Source: JBCCDY01 sp039030555 (lineage in GTDB: Bacteria; Bacteroidota; Bacteroidia; Cytophagales; Cyclobacteriaceae). Taken from it: DNA of 42,107 bases. Position 1 is the first letter of the stretch. Every line of letters begins with the position of its first letter. Location: contig JBCCDY010000031.1 of NCBI GenBank assembly GCA_039030555.1, positions 1-42,107 of the forward strand, written 5' to 3'. Position numbers and translations under genes: made by a program. Positions 19,168 through 26,460 of the stretch are shown piece by piece. Below the pieces are notes generated by a model. The model was not told the origin of the DNA and did no database searches. It was given only the letters and a program-made list of their open reading frames with translations.

Positions 19168-19677
19168 TTACTCTAATTCAGAGGCATGTTCTTCCTTCAT
19201 TTTTTCATGATCAGCCTTAATTTGCTCATGCTCTTTAAGCATAGTTTCATGATCTGACTTCATAGCTTCATGCTCGGACTTCATGGTCTCATGGTCTGTT
19301 TTCATTTCTTCAGTTTTAACTTCCCCTGAAGCATGTTTTTCCTCAAGTTCCGTATGCTTATCAAGCAAAGTTTGATGCTTTGCTATCAATTCTTCATGAC
19401 TTTTAATAATAGCCTGATGTGTATCTTCGATAGCAAGATGAGCACTGTCAACTTCTCCTTCGGCGATGGCCTTATGATCATCAATTAATTGATTGTGAAG
19501 TGACTCCATCTCTACGTGTGATGTTTCCATAGCATCATGATCTTTCTCCATGGCATCATGGTCTTTTACCATTTGCTTATGTTCTTCAGATTCAGCCGGA
19601 TTTTTCTGGCTACATCCTTCAACAAAAATCCCCAACATCATAACCATGGCCCAATTGAATACAAACTGTTTTTTCAT
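19168..19677 (-). CDS. Lipoprotein with a strict histidine heptad repeat
   Basis: 169 residues. A lipoprotein signal (MKKQFVFNWAMVMMLGIFVEGC) puts the lipidated Cys at 22. The mature part is one long helix-forming stretch in which 18 His residues fall on a seven-residue grid: 33, 40, 47, 54, 61, 68; then 80, 87, 94, 101, 108, 115; then 129, 136, 143, 150, 157, 164. Almost every His is followed three residues later by Met, Leu or Ile (HDAM, HETM, HEAM), so His would occupy the 'a' and the hydrophobic residue the 'd' position of a coiled coil. The rest is mostly Glu, Asp and Lys. I do not recognise a family. A periplasmic metal-binding or acid-sensing coiled coil is possible, given the metal genes nearby. 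Monocistronic. Confidence 0.8.
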   Translation of the reverse strand: MKKQFVFNWAMVMMLGIFVEGCSQKNPAESEEHKQMVKDHDAMEKDHDAMETSHVEMESLHNQLIDDHKAIAEGEVDSAHLAIEDTHQAIIKSHEELIAKHQTLLDKHTELEEKHASGEVKTEEMKTDHETMKSEHEAMKSDHETMLKEHEQIKADHEKMKEEHASELE

Positions 19678-19698
19678 ACGATTTTTACTTGTTTTTTT

Positions 19699-19758
19699 TT
19701 AAAATTGCTCCAAAAAAGTGACTTTGCCAATAAGTTACTGCTCAATAAAAAAGTCTTC
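19699..19758 (-). pseudogene. Decayed C-terminal tail of a DUF5916-type outer-membrane protein gene
   Basis: Read on the minus strand, this 60-base stretch aligns without gaps to the last 20 codons of the intact gene ending at 37483: 47 of 60 bases agree by my count. The translation EDFFIEQ*LIGKVTFLEQF* matches ENSFQEQQLIGKVTFLKQF* of the intact gene, with an in-frame stop (19735-19737) in the relic. No reading frame continues convincingly upstream. It lies downstream of the COG0523-glutaminyl cyclase genes in the same orientation. This is probably the remnant of a deleted paralog. Confidence 0.65.
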
Positions 19759-19929
19759 CGATATATTCGTCCAAGTGCATCAGAAAGAACAAACCCGGAT
19801 AATGCTAAAGTTGTACATGTTTTTTAAGCCTACTGAATTGTAGTTCCAGAGCATTTTAAACCAGTCATTTTTCCAATTAACTTTTGAAATTGATCTTATA
19901 GAAGAGCTAAGATTAATAGGTTGAACTAC

Positions 19930-20742
19930 TTATTTAGTTCCACTACTAAGTTTTATTTCATAGATTTTCGGCCATAATTTTCCGGTAATGAAAAAACTTT
20001 CACGATCAGCATTATAGGCTATTCCGTTCATTTCTAATGAATTTTGAAAGGTATTTTTGGCATCAGTAGCATAAGATGTCAAATCTATTTTTCCTACTAT
20101 TTTCCCATTTTTAAGGTCAATTTTTACGATTTCGTTCGTCATCCAAACGTTAGCGTAAATGAATCCATTGACGTATTCGAGTTCGTTTAAATGTTCTTTT
20201 GCAATGCCATTTTCCGTTATGGATACCCTTTTGGAAACACCCAACGAAACAGGATCTAAGTAAGTCAGTTTATGTGTTCCGTCACTCATGATCAAAGATT
20301 GACCATCGGTAGTCATTCCCCATCCTTCTTCACTTGGGATCGTAAACTCCTTAATTTTTTCATAGGTTTTTGCATCGTATATAAAGCCAACCCTTGATTT
20401 ATAAGTCAGTTGAAAAATCTGGCCGTTGAGAAAAGTAATCCCTTCGCCAAAAAACTGAGTTCTACTTAACTCAACCTTCACATCAATATCTCCGGTTTCT
20501 AAATCGACTTCGCCAAAAAGTGATCTCGTCTGAGGAAGATCTGTAGCCCCTGTACTTTCGTAAAGTTTGCCTTCATGGAAAAGAAACCCTTCCGTGAAAG
20601 CGTTTGTATCATGAGGGTATTCTCTGACGTGTGAAACACTCATTGTGAGGATAAATCCTTCATTCGATATCTTTTCCGAAGGTTTCTGTTTCTTGCAACC
20701 TATCAAAAGAATTACAATGAGAGCTATGGAATTCCTGGTCAT
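19930..20742 (-). CDS. Glutaminyl-peptide cyclotransferase (five-bladed propeller type), lipoprotein
   Basis: 270 residues. An N-terminal lipobox (MTRNSIALIVILLIGC, Cys at 16) suggests a membrane-anchored exported protein. The body matches bacterial/plant-type glutamine cyclotransferases: YPHDTNAFTEGFLFHEGKLYESTG, QTRSLFGEVDLETG, GEGITFLNGQIFQLTYKS, EEGWGMTTDGQSLIMSDGT, and ELEYVNGFIYANVWMTNEIVKID. The enzyme converts N-terminal Gln to pyroglutamate. Its ATG overlaps the stop of the COG0523 gene by one base (TAATG), so the two are translationally coupled, an unusual partnership. Confidence 0.92.
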   Translation of the reverse strand: MTRNSIALIVILLIGCKKQKPSEKISNEGFILTMSVSHVREYPHDTNAFTEGFLFHEGKLYESTGATDLPQTRSLFGEVDLETGDIDVKVELSRTQFFGEGITFLNGQIFQLTYKSRVGFIYDAKTYEKIKEFTIPSEEGWGMTTDGQSLIMSDGTHKLTYLDPVSLGVSKRVSITENGIAKEHLNELEYVNGFIYANVWMTNEIVKIDLKNGKIVGKIDLTSYATDAKNTFQNSLEMNGIAYNADRESFFITGKLWPKIYEIKLSSGTK

Positions 20743-21656
20743 TAGTTTATTAAGTCTTCTGAGATTAGGTTCTCCTCAATTACCTTCTCAAGCAATACTG
20801 GATCACTTCCTGGACCGACTGCCAGAAGTTTTGACCCTGTTGTGGGGACCCCATAAAACGGCCTGATCCTAACTTTACCATCAGGTGTTCGCTCAAAGTA
20901 AGTGTAATGATCTTCCTTTCCGATTCGGGTACATCCTTTTACACGAAGAATACTCTTTGGCAGGGCATCACAAATATGATGAATGCAATTTGAATCGGGC
21001 AGCTTAGGCAAGTCAGTTGAACAGGAAGCCCAATGGGCTTTAAGATGATCTAGTTTTTGAGCTTCATTTTCGGATGGAGAAAGTTGAGGGAGAAGGTTAA
21101 TATCCAGCTCATCCATAGTTACTATTTTAGCTGATGGATTAAGTATCTCAAGCCCTTTTAAAACATCAGATCGTCGTTTTTCTGAAGTATTTTCAAGATG
21201 TGTTAATACAATAAGGGAAGATACCTGAATCTGATTGGCTTCTAATTCATTGTGTTCCTCACGCCTTTGCCAGTTTTTAACATCCACTACAGATATCTGG
21301 ATTGGGGGTAAAAACCGATCTTTAAGTCCTACACCCAGGAAGCCCATTAAAGAACAGGCATCAGAAGTTCCGTTGGCTTCAATGAGTGTAATTCCTTTAG
21401 TTCGCTCGGGGACACTATTCACGTAATACCTGAGTTCGCCGATTCCGCTACAGCAAATGCAACTACCATTCAGCGCCATTACTTGTTTGGAATCCATTTG
21501 CTCCAGAAATTGCTGGACATCAAGATTGGCATTTTCATAATCATTAAGAATGATAAATGGGTTCCAATCCCCAGCTATGAAAGTACTGGTCAAGTTTTTT
21601 AATAAGGTAGTTTTCCCTGCTCCTAAAAACCCTACAACTGTTATGATCGCTTCCAT
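20742..21656 (-). CDS. CobW/COG0523-family GTPase (divergent metallochaperone-like)
   Basis: 304 residues. The P-loop GFLGAGKTTLL (about 9-19) and the metal motif CICC (residues 66-69, CxCC) identify the COG0523 family of GTP-dependent metal chaperones. Other GTPase motifs have drifted: the usual ESTG segment reads EANGTSDA, and where NKxD is expected the sequence reads LIVLTHLENT. The C-terminal part lacks an obvious canonical CobW_C domain but has Cys and His residues (CIHHICDALP). It lies 15 bases after PhoX and overlaps the glutaminyl cyclase, so it is the middle gene of a three-gene operon. Metal unknown; zinc is inferred from the wider window. Confidence 0.85.
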   Translation of the reverse strand: MEAIITVVGFLGAGKTTLLKNLTSTFIAGDWNPFIILNDYENANLDVQQFLEQMDSKQVMALNGSCICCSGIGELRYYVNSVPERTKGITLIEANGTSDACSLMGFLGVGLKDRFLPPIQISVVDVKNWQRREEHNELEANQIQVSSLIVLTHLENTSEKRRSDVLKGLEILNPSAKIVTMDELDINLLPQLSPSENEAQKLDHLKAHWASCSTDLPKLPDSNCIHHICDALPKSILRVKGCTRIGKEDHYTYFERTPDGKVRIRPFYGVPTTGSKLLAVGPGSDPVLLEKVIEENLISEDLIN

Positions 21657-21671
21657 ATTACCTAAAACAAA

Positions 21672-23357
21672 TCAACCTTTAAGTGTTTCTATTTGACGTA
21701 GTTGGTTCATTTTCTCAATCAAATCCCCTTGAATGGCTACAACTGCAGGTTTGGGGATATTATCTTCATCAAATGGCCATTTGCTGGTAGGATTCTCCAG
21801 GTCAGTTGTTTGTTCTCCCGGATGTTGAACACTTAGAAAAAGGGTTTTTCCATCCGGCGAAAACCAGGGGCCGGTAAGTTCCGAATCGCGTGGCGCAGAG
21901 GCTACCCTGATCACTTTTCCTTCATCTTTTCCATACCTTGGAACCACGAAAAGGCTGTTGTTCTTAAATGCGAGGTATGGTCCATCTTCTTTGTTCATGG
22001 CACTTCCCGACATATCAGATGTGATCCAAAGGTTCCCGGATAGATCGAAAGCCATATTGTCCGGACAAGAAAATCCATTTTCCTCTCCTCCAGCTAAATA
22101 AGTAGTGGAGTTAAAGGTTAAAGCGTTAAACTTTCCGTCGTTCTCTTCAATTTTCAAAATAGATCCATGAAAATCGTTCTTCCCTTTATTGTTTGTGAGT
22201 GCTACTAGTATGTTTCCGGTAATAGGGTCAATTTCTATGTCTTCAGGCCTGTTTAGTTCGGTAGCTCCGACTAGTTTGGCCGCTTCTCGTGCCCGAACAA
22301 GTACTTCTGTTTGGTCTTTAAATTTCTCTTTTAATATCGGCTGACTTTCCCAATCCAAGGAGAGCCATTTTCCATTGACGGTATCAGCCACATAAAGCGT
22401 TCCTTCCTTCAGTGAACCGGGCTTTGACGAGATAAATTTATAGAGGTGTTCATCATTTTTATCGTCCCCTGTATAAGCAACTACTCTTTTATCTTCCAGC
22501 TCATATAGGGTGCAGCACTCATGGGCGAACCTACCCAAAGCGACATGTTTTTGAGCCGAACCATTTTTAGGGTCAATTTCAACTACCCAACCATAGTGTT
22601 CCGGAGGGTAATTATAAAAATACTCCCAACCATAAATACTTGAGACTTTGCCAGGGGTATTGTCTTTGTCATAGACTGTTTCTCCAAAACAGCTATCATA
22701 GTTTTCTTCACAAGTAAGGAAGGTATCCCAAGGAGTTATTCCCCCTGAGCAATTGCTATTCGTACCCATCACAGTAGTTTTTCCTTCAATCGGGCTGTCC
22801 CAGTTTAAGGACATCGGTGTTTGGCCTGTGATCCGTCTATTAAGAGGATCATTTTTTACGACTTGCCACTTTCCATTTTCTTCTCTTACCCGTACAATAC
22901 TTCCACCTACGGCGTACATTTCCTTATCCACTTGCTCTACCGTGCGGTGTTCAGCTGGATTATCGTACTTTCTATAGTTAAAATCCGACACAAACATCGG
23001 ATTGACATATTCATGGTTTACCCAAAGCAGTCCATCTTTAGGGTTGTTTTTATCCAGAGGAATGAAACAGGTAAAATCATTATTAAATCCAAAAGAGTCT
23101 TTATCCGAGATTTGGTCTCCCCATTTAACAACTGTATGATAATTCAGTCCATTGGCGAGAAGTAAATCGTCTTGAGCAGAGGGGTTTAAACCTTCCAAAA
23201 CAAGGTCTTTTAGTCTTTTAAGGTTTTCATCATCTACACCTTGGAATGATTCAGAAGGTGTGGTTGTATTTCCACAACTTGTCAAAAAAGGAGGTAAAAC
23301 CGCCGCTCCAAAACCAGCTTTTCCTAAAAATGAAATGAATTTTCTTCTGTTATACAT
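21672..23357 (-). CDS. phoX: PhoX-family alkaline phosphatase (Tat-exported)
   Basis: 561 residues. A twin-arginine leader is present (MYNRRKFISFLGKAGFGAAVLPPFLTSC), with a Cys at its end that could also be lipidated. PhoX/DUF839 landmarks include LLWVNHEYVNP, GGITPWDTFLTCEENYD, YGWVVEIDPKNG, ALGRFAHECC, ELNRPEDIEIDPITGNILVALTNN and ENGFSCPDNMAFDLSGNLWITSD. PhoX enzymes hydrolyse phosphate esters using iron and calcium, unlike the zinc enzyme PhoA. It heads an operon with the COG0523 GTPase and glutaminyl cyclase. No Pho box or copy of the 26390 palindrome was found upstream. Confidence 0.93.
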   Translation of the reverse strand: MYNRRKFISFLGKAGFGAAVLPPFLTSCGNTTTPSESFQGVDDENLKRLKDLVLEGLNPSAQDDLLLANGLNYHTVVKWGDQISDKDSFGFNNDFTCFIPLDKNNPKDGLLWVNHEYVNPMFVSDFNYRKYDNPAEHRTVEQVDKEMYAVGGSIVRVREENGKWQVVKNDPLNRRITGQTPMSLNWDSPIEGKTTVMGTNSNCSGGITPWDTFLTCEENYDSCFGETVYDKDNTPGKVSSIYGWEYFYNYPPEHYGWVVEIDPKNGSAQKHVALGRFAHECCTLYELEDKRVVAYTGDDKNDEHLYKFISSKPGSLKEGTLYVADTVNGKWLSLDWESQPILKEKFKDQTEVLVRAREAAKLVGATELNRPEDIEIDPITGNILVALTNNKGKNDFHGSILKIEENDGKFNALTFNSTTYLAGGEENGFSCPDNMAFDLSGNLWITSDMSGSAMNKEDGPYLAFKNNSLFVVPRYGKDEGKVIRVASAPRDSELTGPWFSPDGKTLFLSVQHPGEQTTDLENPTSKWPFDEDNIPKPAVVAIQGDLIEKMNQLRQIETLKG

Positions 23358-23456
23358 CGTACTTACAAATTAGAGCAAGAAAGGTAAAATGAACTTATAT
23401 GAAATATGAATTTAACAAGTTAAATGTCCATGAACTTTCATCAATAAATCAATATG

Positions 23457-23590
23457 TTTATTAGACATTATTACGAATAGTCAACTAAACTGCCCATGGT
23501 GGTGTCTTCACCACCATTTTTTAGTTTGTGAGGACACAAACTATGGCATTCATGCGTTTATAAACTATTATTCGTGATAATGTCTATTAA
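23457..23590. mobile_element. Small palindromic element (REP/BIME- or MITE-like), 134 bp
   Basis: The ends are imperfect inverted repeats: TTATTAGACATTATTACGAATAGT at the left (to 23481) and, as the reverse complement of 23564-23590, TTAATAGACATTATCACGAATAATAGT. Inside are two perfect 9-base-pair hairpins, 23496-23517 (ATGGTGGTG-TCTT-CACCACCAT) and 23522-23543 (TAGTTTGTG-AGGA-CACAAACTA). Read on opposite strands, both have the apex GTG-TCYT-CAC and are preceded by TGCC(C)AT, so they look like two REP units in inverted orientation. The right end touches the stop codon of the Fur-family gene. No coding capacity. Confidence 0.7.
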
Positions 23591-23970
23591 TTAGAACAAC
23601 ATTCTTCACATTGGCCGATTAACAAAAGTTGAGCGGATTCTATTTTGTGATTAGAAATCGAAGGAATAGAAAAATCGGTTTGTAAACATTCTACCTTACC
23701 ACATTTTTTACATTGAAAATGTGGGTGTGCATCGATGTGATTCTTGGAAGAGCAACTTCTACATTTTGCATACCACTTTAAGCCGTCTTTGCCTAAAAAT
23801 GAGTGTACAATCCCATCTTTTTCAAATCTATCCAGAATACGATAAACAGTTGTCTTATTCATATCTTCCTTAAGACGTTCCACCAGATCCACCACTGATA
23901 TTGCATTCTGGGATTGTTCAAATACACTGAGTAATGCTTCAACTGATTTTGTTTTCCTTACAACTCCCAC
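23587..23970 (-). CDS. Fur-family metal-responsive repressor, probably Zur
   Basis: 127 residues from a GTG start (23970-23968); an in-frame stop lies a few codons upstream. The winged helix contains MNKTTVYRILDRFEKDGIVH, the Fur recognition helix region. His-rich sensory residues (HIDAHPHFQC, about 78-87) and two CxxC pairs (87/90 and 121/124, GQCEECC) match the structural zinc site of the family. It is the last gene of the ATPase-permease-CFFCG-regulator operon, 42 bases after the CFFCG gene, which suggests autoregulation through the palindrome at 26390. Zur rather than Fur, Mur or PerR is inferred from neighbours with zinc links. No other regulator is visible in the cluster. Confidence 0.85.
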   Translation of the reverse strand: MGVVRKTKSVEALLSVFEQSQNAISVVDLVERLKEDMNKTTVYRILDRFEKDGIVHSFLGKDGLKWYAKCRSCSSKNHIDAHPHFQCKKCGKVECLQTDFSIPSISNHKIESAQLLLIGQCEECCSN

Positions 23971-24012
23971 TGCTTTGATTTATAGTAACATAAGCTTTAA
24001 AAAACTGAAGAA

Positions 24013-24447
24013 TCAATCCGAGACAATTTCCGCTTCCTCAAAAATGTAGTTACAAAAGTTAATATCATCCTGATTGAGCCTTAACCTTCCCTTTAAAGTC
24101 ACAAAGTCATCCATTAAGAAGTTAGGGTGATCGGGTTTAAGTATCAATTCAACGATGGATTCGGGGCCACCTTCACCACAAAAGAAACAGGATGCAAAAG
24201 GGTAGCGAGAGAGGACGTAAAAGCCTTCTTCAGGGTCAATTACCAGTATATGACCTTTCAACAGAACCTCTTTTCCCTCCAGTGCTTTTAATGATTTTCC
24301 GAAATGGGGATAATAAAAGTAACCTCCAACTTCTTCAAAGTACTTCTGGGAGAATTTAACGTCACTCAAGATCTTCCAGGTAATTGTTGTTTGCGATAAA
24401 CCCTGGCTCACTACGAAAAATAAAAGAATTGATAATAATCTAAGCAT
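24013..24447 (-). CDS. Small secreted CFFCG protein (DUF3299-like)
   Basis: 144 residues from the ATG at 24447; a TTG two codons earlier is less likely. Signal peptide MLRLLSILLFFVVSQGLSQ. The mature protein has the core YYPHFGKSLKALEGKEVLLKGHIL, then YPFASCFFCGEGGPESIVEL with a CxxC pair at 87/90, and ends with VTLKGRLRLNQDDINFCNYIFEEAEI. The layout (F..sLKALdGK.V.l.G.., then a conserved short motif, then an IVEL strand) resembles DUF3299 proteins, which I recall from zinc-linked ABC loci in gammaproteobacteria. A paralog lies at 28897. It overlaps the permease gene by 8 bases. Likely role: periplasmic metal handling for the transporter, by inference. Confidence 0.75.
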   Translation of the reverse strand: MLRLLSILLFFVVSQGLSQTTITWKILSDVKFSQKYFEEVGGYFYYPHFGKSLKALEGKEVLLKGHILVIDPEEGFYVLSRYPFASCFFCGEGGPESIVELILKPDHPNFLMDDFVTLKGRLRLNQDDINFCNYIFEEAEIVSD

Positions 24448-25711
24448 CTGCAAGTGTTTTAGATATGTTGAGTTTAAATACCCGAATAGCAGGAATTAAA
24501 GAAGCCATTACTCCTATAAACAAAGCTATGACCAAAAGCCATGCCTCATCTGACCTAAAAGACCATTCAGATAATGTGTAATGATAGTTGGTTTCCATTA
24601 AATCGGAAAGTAACCATAGTCCTATACGGCTTAATATGATACCTGAAATAAAGCCTGAGAAAGTGATTAGCAACCCCTCTTGAAGTACTAACCACACGAG
24701 CTGCCATCGTGTGGCACCATAGCTTCGCATCAATGCCATTTCATATTGACGGTCTTTGAGGGCATTATATAAGCTTATGAAAACGCTTAAGCCGGACACG
24801 ATCATAATAACCAGTGCAATAGTGCTCAAGGTATCTAAACCAACTCCCATTAGCCCAAAGAGACGGTTTATCTCATATACAGGTACTGCTGCCTGCATAT
24901 TGGTATCTTCATTGATCATTCGTGGAAGTTGTATCATTCCTATGGGGTTTCTGACCTTAACCAGCAATGCGGTAACTTCCCGATGCTCTTCATGCTCATG
25001 CTGTTGTTCAGATTCATGATCTTCTTCGTGCTCATGGTTTTTATCTTCACCATCATGTTTATGATCTTCCTCCTCAGCAAGTTCTTCGTGGTCTTCATGA
25101 TGATGCACCTCCCAAACACTTTCAGTTGAAGTAATGATCAGTTGATCAATGACTGAATTTGAATATTCTAAAATTCCAACGACAAGATAAGAATGCTCCT
25201 CATGCGTATCTCCTTCAGTATTTAATCCATGGGTTCCACTAAATGTATCACCAAGGCTTAGGTTCAATTTTTTAGCCACTTTGGAGCCGACAACAACTTC
25301 CAGGGTCTTTTTCCATAGACGTCCTTCAGCTATTTTTGCATTATAAAGTTCCGGGTATTGATGGTCGGTTCCAACAATACGATAACCCTGATAACTATCA
25401 CCATACGAAAGAGGTATTCCGTAAGAAACCCATGGGTTTTTCTGAAGTCTCTCGGCTTCATCTAAATCAATATTTCCAGTAGGGGCATCAATATGATAGA
25501 CGGCTGAAAGAATAAGTTGCATGGGACTTCCCTTGGCACCAACCACCATATCAATACCACGTACATTGTTTTGTATTTGCTCCTGGATATGGTTATTCAC
25601 ATTAAGTAGTAAAGCGATCATACCCACGCCCAAAGTAAGGAGTAACACACTCAGTATAGTGCTAAACGGTCGGCTAACCATATTTCGAAAGCTTAAACGA
25701 AAAATGCTCAT
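24440..25711 (-). CDS. FtsX/LolC-type ABC transporter permease with histidine-rich periplasmic loop
   Basis: 423 residues with the FtsX/MacB-type layout: one membrane helix near 17-37 (FSTILSVLLLTLGVGMIALLL), a large periplasmic domain (about 40-285), then three helices (IALVIMIVSGLSVFISLY; GLLITFSGFISGIILSRIGLWLL; WLLVIALFIGVMASLIPAI). The domain carries an insert at 203-243 with 12 His among Glu and Asp, a composition seen in zinc-binding loops of ZnuA and ZIP proteins. The conserved MRSYGATRWQLVWLVL coupling segment is present. It overlaps the ATPase gene by ATGA and the CFFCG gene by 8 bases. Metal import, metal-dependent lipoprotein handling or export are all possible; context favours zinc. 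Confidence 0.88.
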   Translation of the reverse strand: MSIFRLSFRNMVSRPFSTILSVLLLTLGVGMIALLLNVNNHIQEQIQNNVRGIDMVVGAKGSPMQLILSAVYHIDAPTGNIDLDEAERLQKNPWVSYGIPLSYGDSYQGYRIVGTDHQYPELYNAKIAEGRLWKKTLEVVVGSKVAKKLNLSLGDTFSGTHGLNTEGDTHEEHSYLVVGILEYSNSVIDQLIITSTESVWEVHHHEDHEELAEEEDHKHDGEDKNHEHEEDHESEQQHEHEEHREVTALLVKVRNPIGMIQLPRMINEDTNMQAAVPVYEINRLFGLMGVGLDTLSTIALVIMIVSGLSVFISLYNALKDRQYEMALMRSYGATRWQLVWLVLQEGLLITFSGFISGIILSRIGLWLLSDLMETNYHYTLSEWSFRSDEAWLLVIALFIGVMASLIPAIRVFKLNISKTLADA

Positions 25712-26334
25712 AGTGTCAGCGTATTTTGAAATTGATCTTTCAGCCGTTGGTCGTGTGTAATGATGATGAGTTTTGAACCAGTACCAGAAGCTTGTTCTTT
25801 TAATAATGAAGCTACTCTTGCACAGTTTTGGTTATCCAAACTTGAAGTTGGCTCATCGGCTAAAATAAATTTAGGGCTATTGATCACTGCCAAAGCTATA
25901 GCAGCCCTTTGCTGTTCTCCTTGACTCAGGCGATGGGGCTTTTCATTTTTCTTATGTAAAATTCCAAGGCTATCTAGCACTTCCTGAATTCGCTTTTTAT
26001 TTTGTTTTTTACCTGCCAGATATTGAACCATTGCCAGGTTCTCGTATAAATTTAAAGCGCTAATAAAATGAGGTCTTTGAAAGATGAGCCCAATACATTT
26101 TCCACGAAACCGATCCAATTCAGCTGATGATAACTCAAGAATTGAAGTATCCATAATCGTTATGGTACCAGATGTTGGCTTTAGCAAGCCAGCCATTAAA
26201 TGCAGTAAAGTTGTTTTTCCTATCCCGGATTCGCCAAGGACAAGCAGATGATCACTTTCAACAAGTTCAATATCTGGAAACTGGAATTTTGTATGTTCAT
26301 TATAAGCGAAAAATAGTGATCGAGTTCTCAGCAT
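25708..26334 (-). CDS. LolD/MacB-type ABC transporter ATP-binding protein
   Basis: 208 residues with all ABC ATPase motifs: Walker A LGESGIGKTTLL (about 33-44), Q-loop LIFQRPHFI, signature LSQGEQQRAAIALAV and Walker B FILADEPTSSLD, then an H-loop ITHD. Length and sequence resemble LolD/FtsE-type subunits. It is the first gene of a four-gene operon with the permease (ATGA overlap), the CFFCG protein and the Fur-family regulator. A near-consensus promoter with the operator palindrome on its -33 element lies about 30-60 bases upstream. Confidence 0.93.
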   Translation of the reverse strand: MLRTRSLFFAYNEHTKFQFPDIELVESDHLLVLGESGIGKTTLLHLMAGLLKPTSGTITIMDTSILELSSAELDRFRGKCIGLIFQRPHFISALNLYENLAMVQYLAGKKQNKKRIQEVLDSLGILHKKNEKPHRLSQGEQQRAAIALAVINSPKFILADEPTSSLDNQNCARVASLLKEQASGTGSKLIIITHDQRLKDQFQNTLTL

Positions 26335-26362
26335 AGCATCCTTTATCCTGAACGTTTATCTG

Positions 26363-26394
26363 CAAAATTAGTAAAGTGTATTTAATTAATGCAA
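26363..26394 (-). promoter_or_regulatory. Promoter of the ABC-transporter/regulator operon
   Basis: On the minus strand TTG (26394-26392) is followed after 21 bases by TAATTTTG (26370-26363), an exact match to the Bacteroidota -7 consensus TAnnTTTG. The TTG lies inside the palindrome at 26390-26404. The ATPase start codon is about 29 bases downstream. Confidence 0.6.
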
Positions 26395-26404
26395 CTGAGT
26401 TGCA
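26390..26404. promoter_or_regulatory. Operator palindrome, copy 1 (candidate Zur box)
   Basis: TGCAACTGAGTTGCA is a perfect palindrome around the central base. It lies in the 126-base gap between the divergent ATPase and MerC-like genes. Its 14-base core recurs, reverse-complemented, at 28850-28863, in the next divergent gap of the same gene group. Flanking ATTAA/TTAAT extends the symmetry with a one-base offset. Each half supplies the TTG of one promoter, so a dimeric repressor bound here would block both. Confidence 0.7.
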
Positions 26405-26429
26405 GTTAATCCAAATAACGCTAATTTTA
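26400..26429 (+). promoter_or_regulatory. Promoter of the MerC-like gene
   Basis: TTG (26400-26402) lies in the right half of the palindrome. After 19 bases comes TAATTTTA (26422-26429), seven of eight matches to TAnnTTTG. The start codon of the MerC-like gene is 31 bases further on. It mirrors the minus-strand promoter around the same palindrome. Confidence 0.5.
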
Positions 26430-26460
26430 CATTTCTATTATACATATATAGCAGGGTTAT

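Noticed and set aside
19537..19827. Plus-strand open frame whose residues KLLQKSDFANKLL resemble another plus-strand frame at 37471-37665
   Set aside because: Both are antisense shadows of the DUF5916 C-terminus. The similarity is real but belongs to the minus strand and is reported as the relic at 19699.
19863..19886. Second possible DUF5916 tail relic (reads QKLIGKMTGLK on the minus strand)
   Set aside because: Only about 24 bases align, with roughly two-thirds identity and no stop in register. Too short to separate from chance.
23358..23456. Search for an operator upstream of phoX
   Set aside because: No copy of the palindrome, no recognisable Pho box and no strong promoter match were seen, so no regulatory claim is made for this operon.
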